The translations under genes were made by a program, and so were the position numbers. The notes under the pieces were generated by a model that worked only from the letters and a program-made list of their open reading frames with translations, had not been told where the DNA came from and made no database searches. A stretch of DNA of 64,000 nt from JAJECS01 sp965262745 (GTDB taxonomy: Bacteria > Chloroflexota > UBA11872), in the NCBI GenBank assembly GCA_965262745.1, contig OZ253558.1, positions 1,426,001-1,490,000 on the forward strand, read 5' to 3'. Of the stretch, positions 25,790-34,351 are shown piece after piece (position 1 is the first letter of the stretch; each line of letters opens with the position of its first letter).

Positions 25790-26793
25790 TGCGGCGGCGG
25801 CTCGTCGCGGCGCTGCTGCTGGCGGGCGTGGTTGCAAGCGGCTGCACCCAAGGCTTCGTGCTCGAGGATGGCGAGCGTCCCCCCGCCGAGCTCACCGACG
25901 CGAAATTCGTCTTCGCCGAAGGCGAGACCGAGATCGACATGCGGCCCGCTCCCACGAATCTGGAGCCGTCTCCAACCCCTAAGCCAACGGCGACTCTTAC
26001 CGAAGAGTACTTATCGACAGGCACGCCCCCGGCCCCTTCACCAACGCCGACTGGACCCACTGCGGCGGCCGAGACACCGGCGCCCACCGCAACGGCCAGT
26101 GCGGCGCCTGACGGGGCGGCGCCCCAAGCTACGACTGCGGAGCCGGCGACAACTGCGTCGGCGCCGGTCGACATGGCAGCTATCGCGGCCAATCCGCTGG
26201 CGTCCTCGATCGTCATCCCGAACGTCGAGGTGGATCCCGGTCTCGAGACCTTCGAAGAGACGTCGGACCCCAGCCGGGTGTTCGCACCCGATATCCTCGT
26301 CGACGTCGATATCGTCAGCTTTGCCGCCACGTTCAGCGGGCGCCAGCCGGAGTCGGGAGCGCTGAGCGAACGGCAGCGCTTGGTCCAACTGGTGCAGTTC
26401 GTCTTCGTGCACGGCAGCGCCGAGACGGCGGCGACGTTCTATGAATTCCTCGGCTCCAACTTCATTAGCAGCTCCGCCGCCACCCGAGTTGAGGCTATGC
26501 AAGAGCCCTATCCCGATCTCGATTCGTCCTTGACCGGGTTTGGCAACGTGCCCCAGATCGCGGACGAGGTGACCCTTGCCGTCCTCGAAATGGATCCGAA
26601 CGTGGCGGAGGGCTCGCCAGCCAGCGGTCCGGGGGTGCCGACGATCTATTACATCGTGCTGCGGGAAGGCCGGATGACCGCTGTCATCGAGATTGTCTAC
26701 CTGATCGAACAAGATCCGAGCGACGTGCTGCTCATCGGCAATGTGCTGGTGTCCCGGATTCCGCCAGAGCTTCAGACAAGCGATGGACCGTGA
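25786..26793 (+). CDS. Putative lipoprotein inside the trp operon
   Basis: 335-aa predicted lipoprotein. A basic n-region (MMRRR), hydrophobic core and lipobox ASGC put the acylated Cys near residue 21. Residues 55-130 are a Pro/Thr/Ala-rich low-complexity linker. The C-terminal half (about 160-335) is an alpha/beta domain with YEFLGSN, PYPDLDSSLTGFGNVPQIADEV and a YIVLREGRMTAVIEIVYL strand pair, possibly an NTF2-like or ligand-binding fold, which I cannot name. It overlaps trpF and trpB by 4 nt each, so it is part of the operon although no tryptophan enzyme is a lipoprotein. Confidence 0.75.
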   Translation: MMRRRLVAALLLAGVVASGCTQGFVLEDGERPPAELTDAKFVFAEGETEIDMRPAPTNLEPSPTPKPTATLTEEYLSTGTPPAPSPTPTGPTAAAETPAPTATASAAPDGAAPQATTAEPATTASAPVDMAAIAANPLASSIVIPNVEVDPGLETFEETSDPSRVFAPDILVDVDIVSFAATFSGRQPESGALSERQRLVQLVQFVFVHGSAETAATFYEFLGSNFISSSAATRVEAMQEPYPDLDSSLTGFGNVPQIADEVTLAVLEMDPNVAEGSPASGPGVPTIYYIVLREGRMTAVIEIVYLIEQDPSDVLLIGNVLVSRIPPELQTSDGP

Positions 26794-27989
26794 CGACAAC
26801 CATCGAATCTCATTTGCCCGACGCCGCCGGCTACTTTGGACCCTGGGGCGGCCGCTATGTGCCCGAGACCTTGGTGCCGGCGCTGGAGGACCTAGAGCGC
26901 GCCTTCACAGGTCTGCGCCACGACCACGCTTTCCAGGCTGAGCTCCAGCGCCTGCTCCACCACTACGCCGGCCGGCCGACGCCGATCTACGAGGCGCGCC
27001 GCCTGCATGAGGAGTTCGGCGGCGCGCGGATCTTGCTCAAGCGCGAGGATTTGGCGCACACCGGCGCCCACAAGATCAACAACGCATTGGGTCAAGGGTT
27101 GCTGGCGGTGCGCAGCGGCAAGCGACGGGTTATCGCTGAGACGGGCGCCGGCCAGCACGGTGTGGCCGCCGCGACCGTGTGCGCCATGTTTGGGCTGGAA
27201 TGCATGGTGTACATGGGCGAGGAGGATGTGCAGCGCCAAGCGCTCAACGTGGTGCGCATGCAGATGCTCGGCGCCGAAGTCGTGCCGGTGACCTCGGGCA
27301 GCCGCACGCTCAAGGACGCCATCAATGAGGCGCTGCGCGACTGGGTGACGCACGTGGAGACGACGTTCTACCTGTTTGGATCGGCCACCGGCCCTCATCC
27401 GTATCCGCTGATAGTTCGCGAGTTCCAGAAGGTGATCGGCATCGAGGCGCGCGCGCAGATGCTGGATCTGACCGGCCGCCTGCCGGACACAGTGGTGGCG
27501 TGCGTAAACGGAGGCAGCAACGCCATCGGCATCTTCCATGCGTTCGTCGATGACGCGGTCGGCCTGGTTGGCGTGGAAGCGGGCGGCACGGGTCCGGCGG
27601 CGACCGCGGCCACGTTGGAGAGCGGCAGCCCAGGCATCCTGCACGGGGCGATCAGCTATCTGTTGCAAGACGTGGACGGCCAAATCGCCCCCACGCACAG
27701 CATTGCGGCCGGTCTGGACTATCCCGGGGTGGGGCCCGAGCACGCCTATCTGCGGGATACGGGGCGTGCAACCTATGTCTCGGTGACTGACGACCAAGCC
27801 TTGGACGCCCTGCAAACATTGGCGCGACTCGAGGGCATCATTCCAGCGCTGGAATCCGCGCACGCCGTGGCCCATGCCATCGAGCTGGCGCCGACGCTGC
27901 CGCCGGACGCCTCGATCCTGGTGAATCTCTCGGGGCGCGGCGACAAGGACATGGACTCCGTCGTCGGCGCGCTGGGGGCTGCCGGTTGA
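26790..27989 (+). CDS. trpB: Tryptophan synthase beta chain
   Basis: PLP enzyme condensing indole and serine to tryptophan. 399 aa, TrpB1 type. YFGPWGGRYVPETL, RPTPIYEARRL, the PLP lysine in HTGAHKINNALGQ, the GAGQHGVAAATV substrate loop, CVNGGSNAIGIFHAF phosphate loop and SAGLDYPGVGPEHAYL are intact. GTG start overlaps the lipoprotein stop. The tight coupling to trpA (4 nt) is usual for the alpha2-beta2 complex. Confidence 0.97.
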   Translation: MTTTIESHLPDAAGYFGPWGGRYVPETLVPALEDLERAFTGLRHDHAFQAELQRLLHHYAGRPTPIYEARRLHEEFGGARILLKREDLAHTGAHKINNALGQGLLAVRSGKRRVIAETGAGQHGVAAATVCAMFGLECMVYMGEEDVQRQALNVVRMQMLGAEVVPVTSGSRTLKDAINEALRDWVTHVETTFYLFGSATGPHPYPLIVREFQKVIGIEARAQMLDLTGRLPDTVVACVNGGSNAIGIFHAFVDDAVGLVGVEAGGTGPAATAATLESGSPGILHGAISYLLQDVDGQIAPTHSIAAGLDYPGVGPEHAYLRDTGRATYVSVTDDQALDALQTLARLEGIIPALESAHAVAHAIELAPTLPPDASILVNLSGRGDKDMDSVVGALGAAG

Positions 27990-28783
27990 GCCGAATCTCC
28001 ACGGCGTTCAGCGACGCCGCCGCGGACGGCCGTCTCGTGATCGCGCCATACGTCGCGCTGGGGTATCCGGACATGGCGACCTCGGTCGAGTTGGCGCGGG
28101 CGTACGTCGACGCCGGCGCGGGGATGCTGGAGCTGGGAGTGCCGTTCAGCGATCCGATCGCCGACGGACCAACGATTCAGCGGGCGACCCAGCGCGCGCT
28201 CGCGGCGGGAGCAACCTTTGCCGGATGTCTCGAGGCCGCCGCGGCCATTCGAGCCGCGACCACCGTCCCGCTGGTCCTCATGGGATATGCGAACCCGTTC
28301 ATGCAGTGGGGATACCAACGTCTGGCCGGTGACCTGCAAGGCGCCGGGGTTGACGGCCTGATCGTTCCCGACCTGCTGCCGGAGGCCAACGACGAGCTGG
28401 CGTCGGCCTGCGCCGCGCACGACCTTGACGTGATTTCGCTGGTGGCGCCCACGACGCCCGCCGAGCGCATCAGCCTCGTGGCCGAGCGGGGAAGCGGGTT
28501 TCTCTATTGCGTGAGCCTGACGGGTGTGACCGGCCGCCGCGCAGACTTGCAGGTCGGCCTTGCGGCGTTCCTGCGGCGCGTGGGCGAGGCCGCCAGGCTG
28601 CCTCGCGCGGTCGGTTTTGGCATTTCCACTCCGGCGCACGTGCGGGCGCTTTGCGGGCAGGCCGAGGCCGCGATCATGGCCAGCGCGTTGATCGACGTCT
28701 TCGACGCCTCGCCGGCGGCGGAGGCGGTGTCGCGTTCGGCCGCGCATGTGCGTGCGATGGCGGACGCCGCAACGTGCAGCTGA
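27986..28783 (+). CDS. trpA: Tryptophan synthase alpha chain
   Basis: TIM-barrel lyase releasing indole from indole-3-glycerol phosphate. 265 aa, TTG start overlapping trpB. The conserved catalytic Glu is in MLELGVPFSDPIADGPTIQ and the Asp just after it; PLVLMGYANPFMQWG, GVDGLIVPDLLPEA, LVAPTTP, and GFLYCVSLTGVTG with GFGISTPAHVRAL bind phosphate. It is the last trp enzyme of the operon; a hydrolase gene begins within its last 10 nt. Confidence 0.96.
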   Translation: MSRISTAFSDAAADGRLVIAPYVALGYPDMATSVELARAYVDAGAGMLELGVPFSDPIADGPTIQRATQRALAAGATFAGCLEAAAAIRAATTVPLVLMGYANPFMQWGYQRLAGDLQGAGVDGLIVPDLLPEANDELASACAAHDLDVISLVAPTTPAERISLVAERGSGFLYCVSLTGVTGRRADLQVGLAAFLRRVGEAARLPRAVGFGISTPAHVRALCGQAEAAIMASALIDVFDASPAAEAVSRSAAHVRAMADAATCS

Positions 28784-29667
28784 TCGGGTGGCTCCTCGGC
28801 GGAGTCGTCCTGCTGTGGGCCATGGTGACCGCCCACACCGCCTGGCGCCTGACGCATCCGCCGCGCGGCTGGCGCCCCCACGACTGGCAGCCGTCCGATC
28901 TCCCGCTGCGCGGCGTCGCGATCCAGGCCGACGACGGCGTGCGGCTGCGCGCCTGGGTGGCACCGCACGCCGACGCGCCGGCCACGGTGATCTGCGTGCA
29001 TGGCTGGGGCACCAACCACACCGAAATGGAATGGCGGGCCGGACGCTTGCATCGCGCGGGCTACTCCGTGGTGCTGTTCGATTTCCGCGCCTGCGGTGAG
29101 TCGGCCGGCGGCATGTGCAGCGCCGGCGTGCATGAAATGCGCGACTTGCGGGCCATCATGGACTTGGCGGCCACGGACTCGTCGCTGAACGGCGCCCCCA
29201 TCGTCATTCTCGCCAACTCCATGGGCGCCGCAGTCTCGATCACGGTGGCGGCGAGCGACACCAGGATTCGAGCGATCTTCAGCGACGCGGCGTACGCATC
29301 CCTGGAGAGCGCCACCGCCTGGGGCTTCAAGTCCTTTACCGGGCTGCCGCCGTGGCCGTTCAAGCGGGGGGTGACGTGGCTCGTCGAGCGTATGGCCGGT
29401 GCGAGGATGCGCGATCTCGCGGTGATCGAGTCCATCGCCAGCCTGAGTCCGCGGCCGGTGCTGCTCGCGCATGGGACGGATGATCCGCTGGTCTCCCCCC
29501 ACGATGCCGAGGCACTCTTCGCGCGCGCCGGCGACCCCAAGGAACTCTGGCGCGTTCCAGGCGCAGGCCACGTGGTGGCTGAGTTTGTGCCGCCCGAGGT
29601 CTACGACGCCCGCGTAACCGGCTTGTTCACGCGGGCGCTGGAGGAACCGGCGGCTCCAGGACCATAA
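28774..29667 (+). CDS. Membrane-anchored alpha/beta hydrolase
   Basis: 297-aa protein with one N-terminal hydrophobic segment (LIGWLLGGVVLLWAMV, residues 3-18) followed by a serine hydrolase domain. The oxyanion HGWG loop is in ICVHGWGTNH, the nucleophile Ser in LANSMGAAV, the acid in AHGTDDPLVSP and the His in GAGHVVAEF, giving a full triad in the order Ser-Asp-His. GTG start at 28774 overlaps trpA by 10 nt, so it is likely the last gene of the trp transcript. The substrate is unknown; a DUF1749/BAAT-like esterase is possible. Its 3' end overlaps the convergent MBL-fold gene by 41 nt. Confidence 0.7.
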   Translation: MQLIGWLLGGVVLLWAMVTAHTAWRLTHPPRGWRPHDWQPSDLPLRGVAIQADDGVRLRAWVAPHADAPATVICVHGWGTNHTEMEWRAGRLHRAGYSVVLFDFRACGESAGGMCSAGVHEMRDLRAIMDLAATDSSLNGAPIVILANSMGAAVSITVAASDTRIRAIFSDAAYASLESATAWGFKSFTGLPPWPFKRGVTWLVERMAGARMRDLAVIESIASLSPRPVLLAHGTDDPLVSPHDAEALFARAGDPKELWRVPGAGHVVAEFVPPEVYDARVTGLFTRALEEPAAPGP

Positions 29668-30337
29668 CTTCGAGCGCGTCCGGCAGCAGGTCGGGCGCGA
29701 GGTCGAGTTGGGACGACGCCATCCTGTGAACCGTGCGCCCGCTCAAGAAGCCGCTGTGCTCCAGCGTGGCGATTGGCAGGGGCATCTCGCGATCCGCCGG
29801 GCGGTAGTGCATGGGGATGGCGACGCGCGGGGCGATCTGGTCGATGACCTCGGCGGCCCCGGCGCCATCGAGCGTGAAGTGACCTCCGACGGGAACGCAG
29901 ACGATGTCGTGGCCTCTGGTCTGCGCAATGAGATTGGCGTCCAGGACATGGCCGAGGTCCCCGAGGTGCAAGAGGCGGATGTCGCCAGCCGCGACCGATA
30001 GCAGCGCCGTGCGACCACGGGCGGCGCCTTGCACGTCGTCGTGATAGGCGCCGGCGATCACGGTCACGGTCACATCGCCGAGTCGAACCTCGCCGGCGTG
30101 CCACAGGTCGGCGCTCACACCGCGGACGACTTTGGGGCGCCCGGGCGCCAGCTGCACGTTGGCATGATCGGCGTGCTCATGGCTGACAAGCACCAGATCG
30201 ATTTCCGGCAACGCGGGTGCGGGATAGGCCAGGGCGTCGTTGAGCGGATCGATCAGCACGTGGACGCCCGTGGGGCTGCGCAACAGGAAGCAGGCGTGCC
30301 CCAGCCAACGTAGGTGGGCCGTCGCTTTAGCCGCCAT
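29627..30337 (-). CDS. MBL-fold (UlaG-like) metallohydrolase
   Basis: 236-aa metallo-beta-lactamase-fold protein of the UlaG/UPF0173 type. It starts with RWLGHACFLLRS, and the metal site is VSHEHADHANV (HxHxDH) with HLGDLGH and PVGGHFTLDG further on and HYRP near the end. It starts at the ATG at 30337, overlapping recR by 11 nt; the longer frame beginning at 30373 was rejected because it lies deeper in recR. Members hydrolyse phosphodiesters or lactones; a specific role cannot be assigned. Confidence 0.8.
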   Translation of the reverse strand: MAAKATAHLRWLGHACFLLRSPTGVHVLIDPLNDALAYPAPALPEIDLVLVSHEHADHANVQLAPGRPKVVRGVSADLWHAGEVRLGDVTVTVIAGAYHDDVQGAARGRTALLSVAAGDIRLLHLGDLGHVLDANLIAQTRGHDIVCVPVGGHFTLDGAGAAEVIDQIAPRVAIPMHYRPADREMPLPIATLEHSGFLSGRTVHRMASSQLDLAPDLLPDALEVMVLEPPVPPAPA

Positions 30338-30953
30338 TCGTCCAATCGTCGGCGACCCGGCTGCGGCCTTCAAGCGCCATGGCTATGGTGGCGGCATCGA
30401 CGTATTCGATGTCGCCGCCGCGTGCAAGGCCACGCGCGAGCCGCGTAACCAGCACCGAGCCCGCCTCCAGCAAACTGTTGATGTATGCCGCGGTGGCATC
30501 GCCCTCGATGCTGGCGTTCGTCGCGACGATCACTTCACGCAGCCCGTCGCGCCGCACGCGCTCAGCCAGCGCGGATAGGTTGAGTTCGTCGGGCCCCACG
30601 CCATCCAGCGGCGCGATCACTCCGTGGAGCACGTGATAGATGCCGTTGAAGCCGGCCGACCGCTCGATGGCCAGCAGATCCAGCGGGTCCTCGACCACAC
30701 ACAGCAGCTGTTGATCGCGCGCGGGATCACGGCAAATCAAGCAGGGGTCCTGGTCGGCATAGTTTCCACAGCGCGTGCAAGTGACCACGTGCTCGCGCAG
30801 GCCGGTGACCGCGGCGCCCAGCGCCGCCACCTGTGCCGCGGGCGCCCGCAGCAGGAAGAAGGCGAGCCGCTGCGCCGTCTTTGGCCCGATGGTCGGCAGA
30901 CGGCTGAATTCCTCGATCAGGCGCGTGATCGGCCGTGGAACCGGGTCGGGCAC
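30327..30953 (-). CDS. recR: Recombination mediator protein RecR
   Basis: Ring-forming RecFOR recombination mediator, 208 aa. It has the N-terminal helix-hairpin-helix segment (RLPTIGPKTAQRLAFFLLR), a zinc finger with CTRCGNY and CLICRD (4 Cys), and the Toprim domain LLCVVEDPLDLLAIERSAGF and ATNASIEGDATAAYI. The order dnaX-ybaB-recR is conserved in bacteria. It is 3 nt downstream of ybaB. Confidence 0.97.
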   Translation of the reverse strand: MPDPVPRPITRLIEEFSRLPTIGPKTAQRLAFFLLRAPAAQVAALGAAVTGLREHVVTCTRCGNYADQDPCLICRDPARDQQLLCVVEDPLDLLAIERSAGFNGIYHVLHGVIAPLDGVGPDELNLSALAERVRRDGLREVIVATNASIEGDATAAYINSLLEAGSVLVTRLARGLARGGDIEYVDAATIAMALEGRSRVADDWTNGG

Positions 30954-30956
30954 GTC

Positions 30957-31253
30957 CTAGGTAAGCCCGGGGATGTTTAGCCCGCCGGTCAATCCGCCCA
31001 ACTTGCGCTTGGCGAGGTCCTGGGACTTGGTGACGGCCTCATTGATAGCGGCCGTCACCAAGTCCTCGAGCAGCTCGGGGTCGTCGGGATCGATTGCCGC
31101 CGGATCGATGGCAATCGATTCGATGTGCTGGTCTCCGGTGATCACAACCTTAATCGCGCCGCCGCCGGATGTGACCTCGAGCGTGGCGGCGCGCAGCTCT
31201 TCTTGGGCCTTTTCCATCTGCCGCTGAAACTGCCGCATCATCTTCATGGACAC
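30957..31253 (-). CDS. YbaB/EbfC nucleoid-associated protein
   Basis: 98-aa dimeric DNA-binding protein (tweezer-like). MKMMRQFQRQMEKAQEELRAATLEVTSGGGAIKVVITGDQ... is the family pattern, ending with LTGGLNIPGLT. It lies between dnaX (3-nt gap) and recR, as in many bacteria, and may act with them in recombination or gene expression. Confidence 0.93.
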   Translation of the reverse strand: MSMKMMRQFQRQMEKAQEELRAATLEVTSGGGAIKVVITGDQHIESIAIDPAAIDPDDPELLEDLVTAAINEAVTKSQDLAKRKLGGLTGGLNIPGLT

Positions 31254-31256
31254 TGG

Positions 31257-32831
31257 CTAGGCTCCTTCGGTGAGCTCGTTGTCAATCGGCCGAGCCCCAT
31301 AGTCCCTTATCGCGACGCGCACGACAGGATCGTTGCTGGTTGATGCGCCGGGCGCCGCCCGGCGCGTGGGCGACGTTTGACGTCGGAGTTGATTGCGTAC
31401 GCGCAGCGCGGTGCCAAACGTGCGCGAGAGCGCCTGTGCCATGAGCTGTTGGGCCTGGGGCTGCTCCATATGCTCGAACAGGAGTTGGCTGCGATAGCCC
31501 ATGGTGACCACGTCGCCGGCGAGCGCCAGCACCTCTCCCTGCTCGGCATAGGGCGCCAACATGCGCGAGGCCTCGCGAACCACGTCGATCCACTCCGACG
31601 AGCGCGCCTTGATCGCCTCGATCGTCAACTCGTCTGAACTGCGCGGTACGGGCGCGGCATCCGCCGGCGCGATTGGCTTGGCCGGCGGCGCGCTAGCAGC
31701 GGCCGCCGACGGCGGCCTCGCGGTCGACACGGCGTCGCCGTGAACCCGCAAGATGGCGCGGGCGAAGGCCAACTCGAGATCGAGGATGGGATCGCCCGCC
31801 TCTCGCGAGGGGGGATCGGGTTCGGCAAAGACTTCGAGCGCCTGCACGACCTGGCCGATGCCGGTGCGGCTCGCGAGCGCCGCGATTTCCGGATCCTCCC
31901 GCACGTGACCGGCATCCGCCGCCCCGGCGCTCACCAAGAGCACATCGCGCAGCAGATCGACGACCTGTGCGCGGAGCGTGCCGGGGCTGTTGCCGTCGGC
32001 CATCGCCCGCTCGATGGCGCTGAGCCCGGCGGCCGCGTCGCCCACCGCAATGGCCTCAACTAGCGCGACGACCGCCGCCCGCCCCGTCAGCCCGAGCATG
32101 CCGTTCACGTCGTCCAAGGTGACGGAATCCTCGGCGAAGGCCAGCGCCTGATCGAGCAATGAGATCGCGTCGCGCAGGCTGCCTCCGGCACTCCGGGCCA
32201 AGGCGGCGAGGGCGAGCTCATCGACCGACCTGCCCTCGGCCTCGGCCACGCTGCGGAGCTGATCGATGAGCTCGACGATGCCGATGCGGCGGAATGTCAA
32301 ATGCTGGCAGCGCGACCGGATGGTAAGAGGCACCCGATGCGGCTCGGTGGTGGCCAGCACGAACAGCGTGCGCGCCGGCGGCTCTTCCAACGTCTTGAGC
32401 AGGGCGTCTTTCGCCGATGCGGAAAGCTGATGGATTTCGTCAATGATGTAGACCTTGTAGCGTCCGCCAGCGGGCGCAAATTGCGTTTGCTCGCGAAGCA
32501 GCCGCACGTCGTCGACGCTGCTGTGGGAGGCCGCGTCCATCTCCACCAGATCGACGAACGTGCCGGCGGCAATGTCGCGGCAGTGGTCGCAGGCGGCGCA
32601 GGGTTCGGGCTGCACGCCTTCACGACAATTGACCGCTTTGCCAAGCAGGCGCGCGACGGTGGTCTTGCCGGTGCCGCGTTCGCCAGAGAACAGGTACGCG
32701 TGGCTCAGCCGGTTATGCGCCAGTGCATTCTGCAGAATGCGCACCACGTGCGGTTGGCCCACGAGCTGGCCGAACCGCTGCGGGCGGTAGCGGTTGTAGA
32801 GCGCCTGGAAGGCTGGCGGCGACGCGGTCAT
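31257..32831 (-). CDS. dnaX: DNA polymerase III subunits gamma/tau
   Basis: Clamp-loader ATPase of the replicative polymerase, 524 aa. It begins YNRYRPQRFGQLVGQPHVVRIL; Walker A is FSGERGTGKTTVARLLGKAVNC, followed by the four-Cys zinc module (Cys residues in NCREG and CAACDHC). VYIIDEIHQLSASAKDALLKTLEEPP is Walker B/SRC region, and LTIRSRCQHLTFRR is the sensor/arginine-finger segment. The C-terminal part (380-524) is the tau-like Ala/Pro-rich extension. It starts 34 nt downstream of the SRP RNA gene. Confidence 0.96.
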   Translation of the reverse strand: MTASPPAFQALYNRYRPQRFGQLVGQPHVVRILQNALAHNRLSHAYLFSGERGTGKTTVARLLGKAVNCREGVQPEPCAACDHCRDIAAGTFVDLVEMDAASHSSVDDVRLLREQTQFAPAGGRYKVYIIDEIHQLSASAKDALLKTLEEPPARTLFVLATTEPHRVPLTIRSRCQHLTFRRIGIVELIDQLRSVAEAEGRSVDELALAALARSAGGSLRDAISLLDQALAFAEDSVTLDDVNGMLGLTGRAAVVALVEAIAVGDAAAGLSAIERAMADGNSPGTLRAQVVDLLRDVLLVSAGAADAGHVREDPEIAALASRTGIGQVVQALEVFAEPDPPSREAGDPILDLELAFARAILRVHGDAVSTARPPSAAAASAPPAKPIAPADAAPVPRSSDELTIEAIKARSSEWIDVVREASRMLAPYAEQGEVLALAGDVVTMGYRSQLLFEHMEQPQAQQLMAQALSRTFGTALRVRNQLRRQTSPTRRAAPGASTSNDPVVRVAIRDYGARPIDNELTEGA

Positions 32832-32864
32832 AGGGTTCGTCGTGTCACGGAATGGGCTGAAGAA

Positions 32865-33133
32865 GAGGCCGCGCCCTGCCTTCGAGCACCGGCCGCCGCT
32901 TTACCGACACCGTCGGCTCAAGCCAGGTGGTCCCGCGGCACCCGAAGATGACTCCGTACCGCTGCTTCCTCTCGGACCTGACGGGGTTAGGAGGTCTTCG
33001 TCGCACGAGGCCCAGCCGTCAACACCGATGAGTGGCGGCAGACACGACAGTGGAAGCCCTCAGGCAGGTATTCGGCCCGCTGTAGCGGATTGCGGTTCCA
33101 GGGCACCGCTAGCTCCCCACCTAGCGCGGCCTC
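32865..33133 (-). ncRNA. ffs: Signal recognition particle RNA, large (Alu-containing) type
   Basis: SRP RNA of about 269 nt. The perfectly complementary 10-nt ends (GAGGCCGCGC at the 5' end, 33124-33133, and its complement at 32865-32874) form the terminal helix. The Alu domain follows with AGCTAGCGGTGCCC, CGCAATCCGCTA and CTGCCTGAGG, very like the B. subtilis scRNA. The S domain has GTCAGGTCCGAGAGGAAGCAGC (here quoted as GTCAGGTCC and GAGGAAGCAGC, 32958-32982), with a GAGA instead of the usual GGAA tetraloop. Ffh binds this loop for co-translational protein targeting. A canonical promoter ends 6 nt upstream of the 5' end. Confidence 0.88.
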
Positions 33134-33139
33134 ACCCGG

Positions 33140-33168
33140 ATAGTAGGCGTAGCGCTGCGGGGGGTCAA
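33140..33168 (-). promoter_or_regulatory. Promoter of the SRP RNA (and probably dnaX)
   Basis: On the minus strand TTGACC (33163-33168), a 17-bp spacer and TACTAT (33140-33145) put the start at about 33133, exactly the predicted 5' end of the SRP RNA. Because no other promoter is seen before dnaX, the downstream operon may use readthrough from it. Confidence 0.65.
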
Positions 33169-33191
33169 TGCACCGGGCGGGTCGTTGGCAA

Positions 33192-33211
33192 GGGCGGTTC
33201 GCAAAGCGCCC
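33192..33211. repeat. Imperfect copy of the GGGCGGTTCGC palindrome
   Basis: GGGCGGTTCGCAAAGCGCCC lies upstream of the threonine aldolase gene and differs at two positions from the perfect 20-bp palindrome at 9315-9334. It indicates a small dispersed repeat family. Confidence 0.4.
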
Positions 33212-33283
33212 CTACGCTCGCACGGCCGCGAGAGGGCGGGAACGGCCTACAATCTTCCACGCCCGACGGAAGGAGTCCTGCCT

Positions 33284-34351
33284 GTGGCCCCCTACCGCAT
33301 CGAACTCCGCAGCGACACCCAGACCGTTCCCACGGCCGACATGCGCGAGGCCATGGCACAGGCCGATGTCGGCGACGAGCAGTGGGGCGAAGATCCCAGC
33401 GTGCTGGAACTCGAGCGCACCTCAGCTGCAATGTTCGGCCGCGAGGCCGCGCTGTTCGTGCCGAGCGGCACCATGGGAAATCTGACCAGCATGCTGGCGT
33501 CTACCGGGCGCGGCGACACCGTGATCGTTGACGGGCTCTCGCACATGGTGGGCGAGAACGGCAACTACGCCGTGGTCGCCGGATGCACGCTGTTGCCGGT
33601 CGAGACCGACGGAGTGCTCGATGCGGATCTGGTGCGCGAGCGGCTCGAATCCTCGACCATTCCCCCCGCCCGGCCCGCGCTGCTCTGGACCGAGAACACC
33701 CACAACGTGCGCGGGGGCGTGTCCTGGGGCCCAGAGGTGATGCAAGACATTGTCGAGCTCGCCGCCGAACGAGACATGCGCGTCCACGTGGACGGTGCGC
33801 GCATCTTCAATGCCGCCGTCGACCAGGGCGTCTCGGTGCGGGAACTGACGGCGGGAGCCGATACCGTGCAGTTCTGCTTGTCCAAGGGGCTCGGGGCGCC
33901 GTTCGGCTCCATGGTGGTGGGATCCGGCGAGATGATCGGGCGCGTGGCCCGGTATAAGAAGATGCTTGGCGGGGCCATGCGCCAGGCCGGCGTGATGGCC
34001 GCGGCCGGCCTCATCGCGCTGCGCGACGGCCCGGCCCGTCTGGCGGCCGATCATGCCAATGCCCGCCGGCTCGGAGAGCTGCTGGGCGCCATCACCGGAT
34101 TGGATCTGATCTACCCAGCGGCGACCAACATGGTGTTCGTTCGGGTCGATCCAACCCTGATCGATCAGCAGCGGTTCGTGGCTGCGGCAAGGGCGCAGGG
34201 CGTGGGCGTGGCGGACATACGGCCCGGGCATCGCCTACGGTTCGTGACGCACCACCAGATCGACGCTCAGGACATCGAGGAAGCCGGGCAGATCCTGCGC
34301 GACGCGGCCGAGGCCGCCGCCGTGCAGGCCCCAGCCGGCGCCATCGGTTGA
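33284..34351 (+). CDS. ltaE: Low-specificity threonine aldolase (beta-eliminating lyase family)
   Basis: PLP enzyme cleaving threonine/allo-threonine to glycine and acetaldehyde. 355 aa from GTG at 33284, with AAGGAG eight to ten bases upstream. IELRSDTQTVPTADMREAM, DVGDEQWGEDPSVLELE, the PLP-binding ENTHNVRGG, VHVDGARIFNAAV, and the Schiff-base lysine in FCLSKGLGAPFGSMVVG are all present. The earlier ATG at 33185 was rejected because its extension is unlike the family. It is followed with a 4-nt overlap by an alpha/beta hydrolase. Confidence 0.92.
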   Translation: MAPYRIELRSDTQTVPTADMREAMAQADVGDEQWGEDPSVLELERTSAAMFGREAALFVPSGTMGNLTSMLASTGRGDTVIVDGLSHMVGENGNYAVVAGCTLLPVETDGVLDADLVRERLESSTIPPARPALLWTENTHNVRGGVSWGPEVMQDIVELAAERDMRVHVDGARIFNAAVDQGVSVRELTAGADTVQFCLSKGLGAPFGSMVVGSGEMIGRVARYKKMLGGAMRQAGVMAAAGLIALRDGPARLAADHANARRLGELLGAITGLDLIYPAATNMVFVRVDPTLIDQQRFVAAARAQGVGVADIRPGHRLRFVTHHQIDAQDIEEAGQILRDAAEAAAVQAPAGAIG

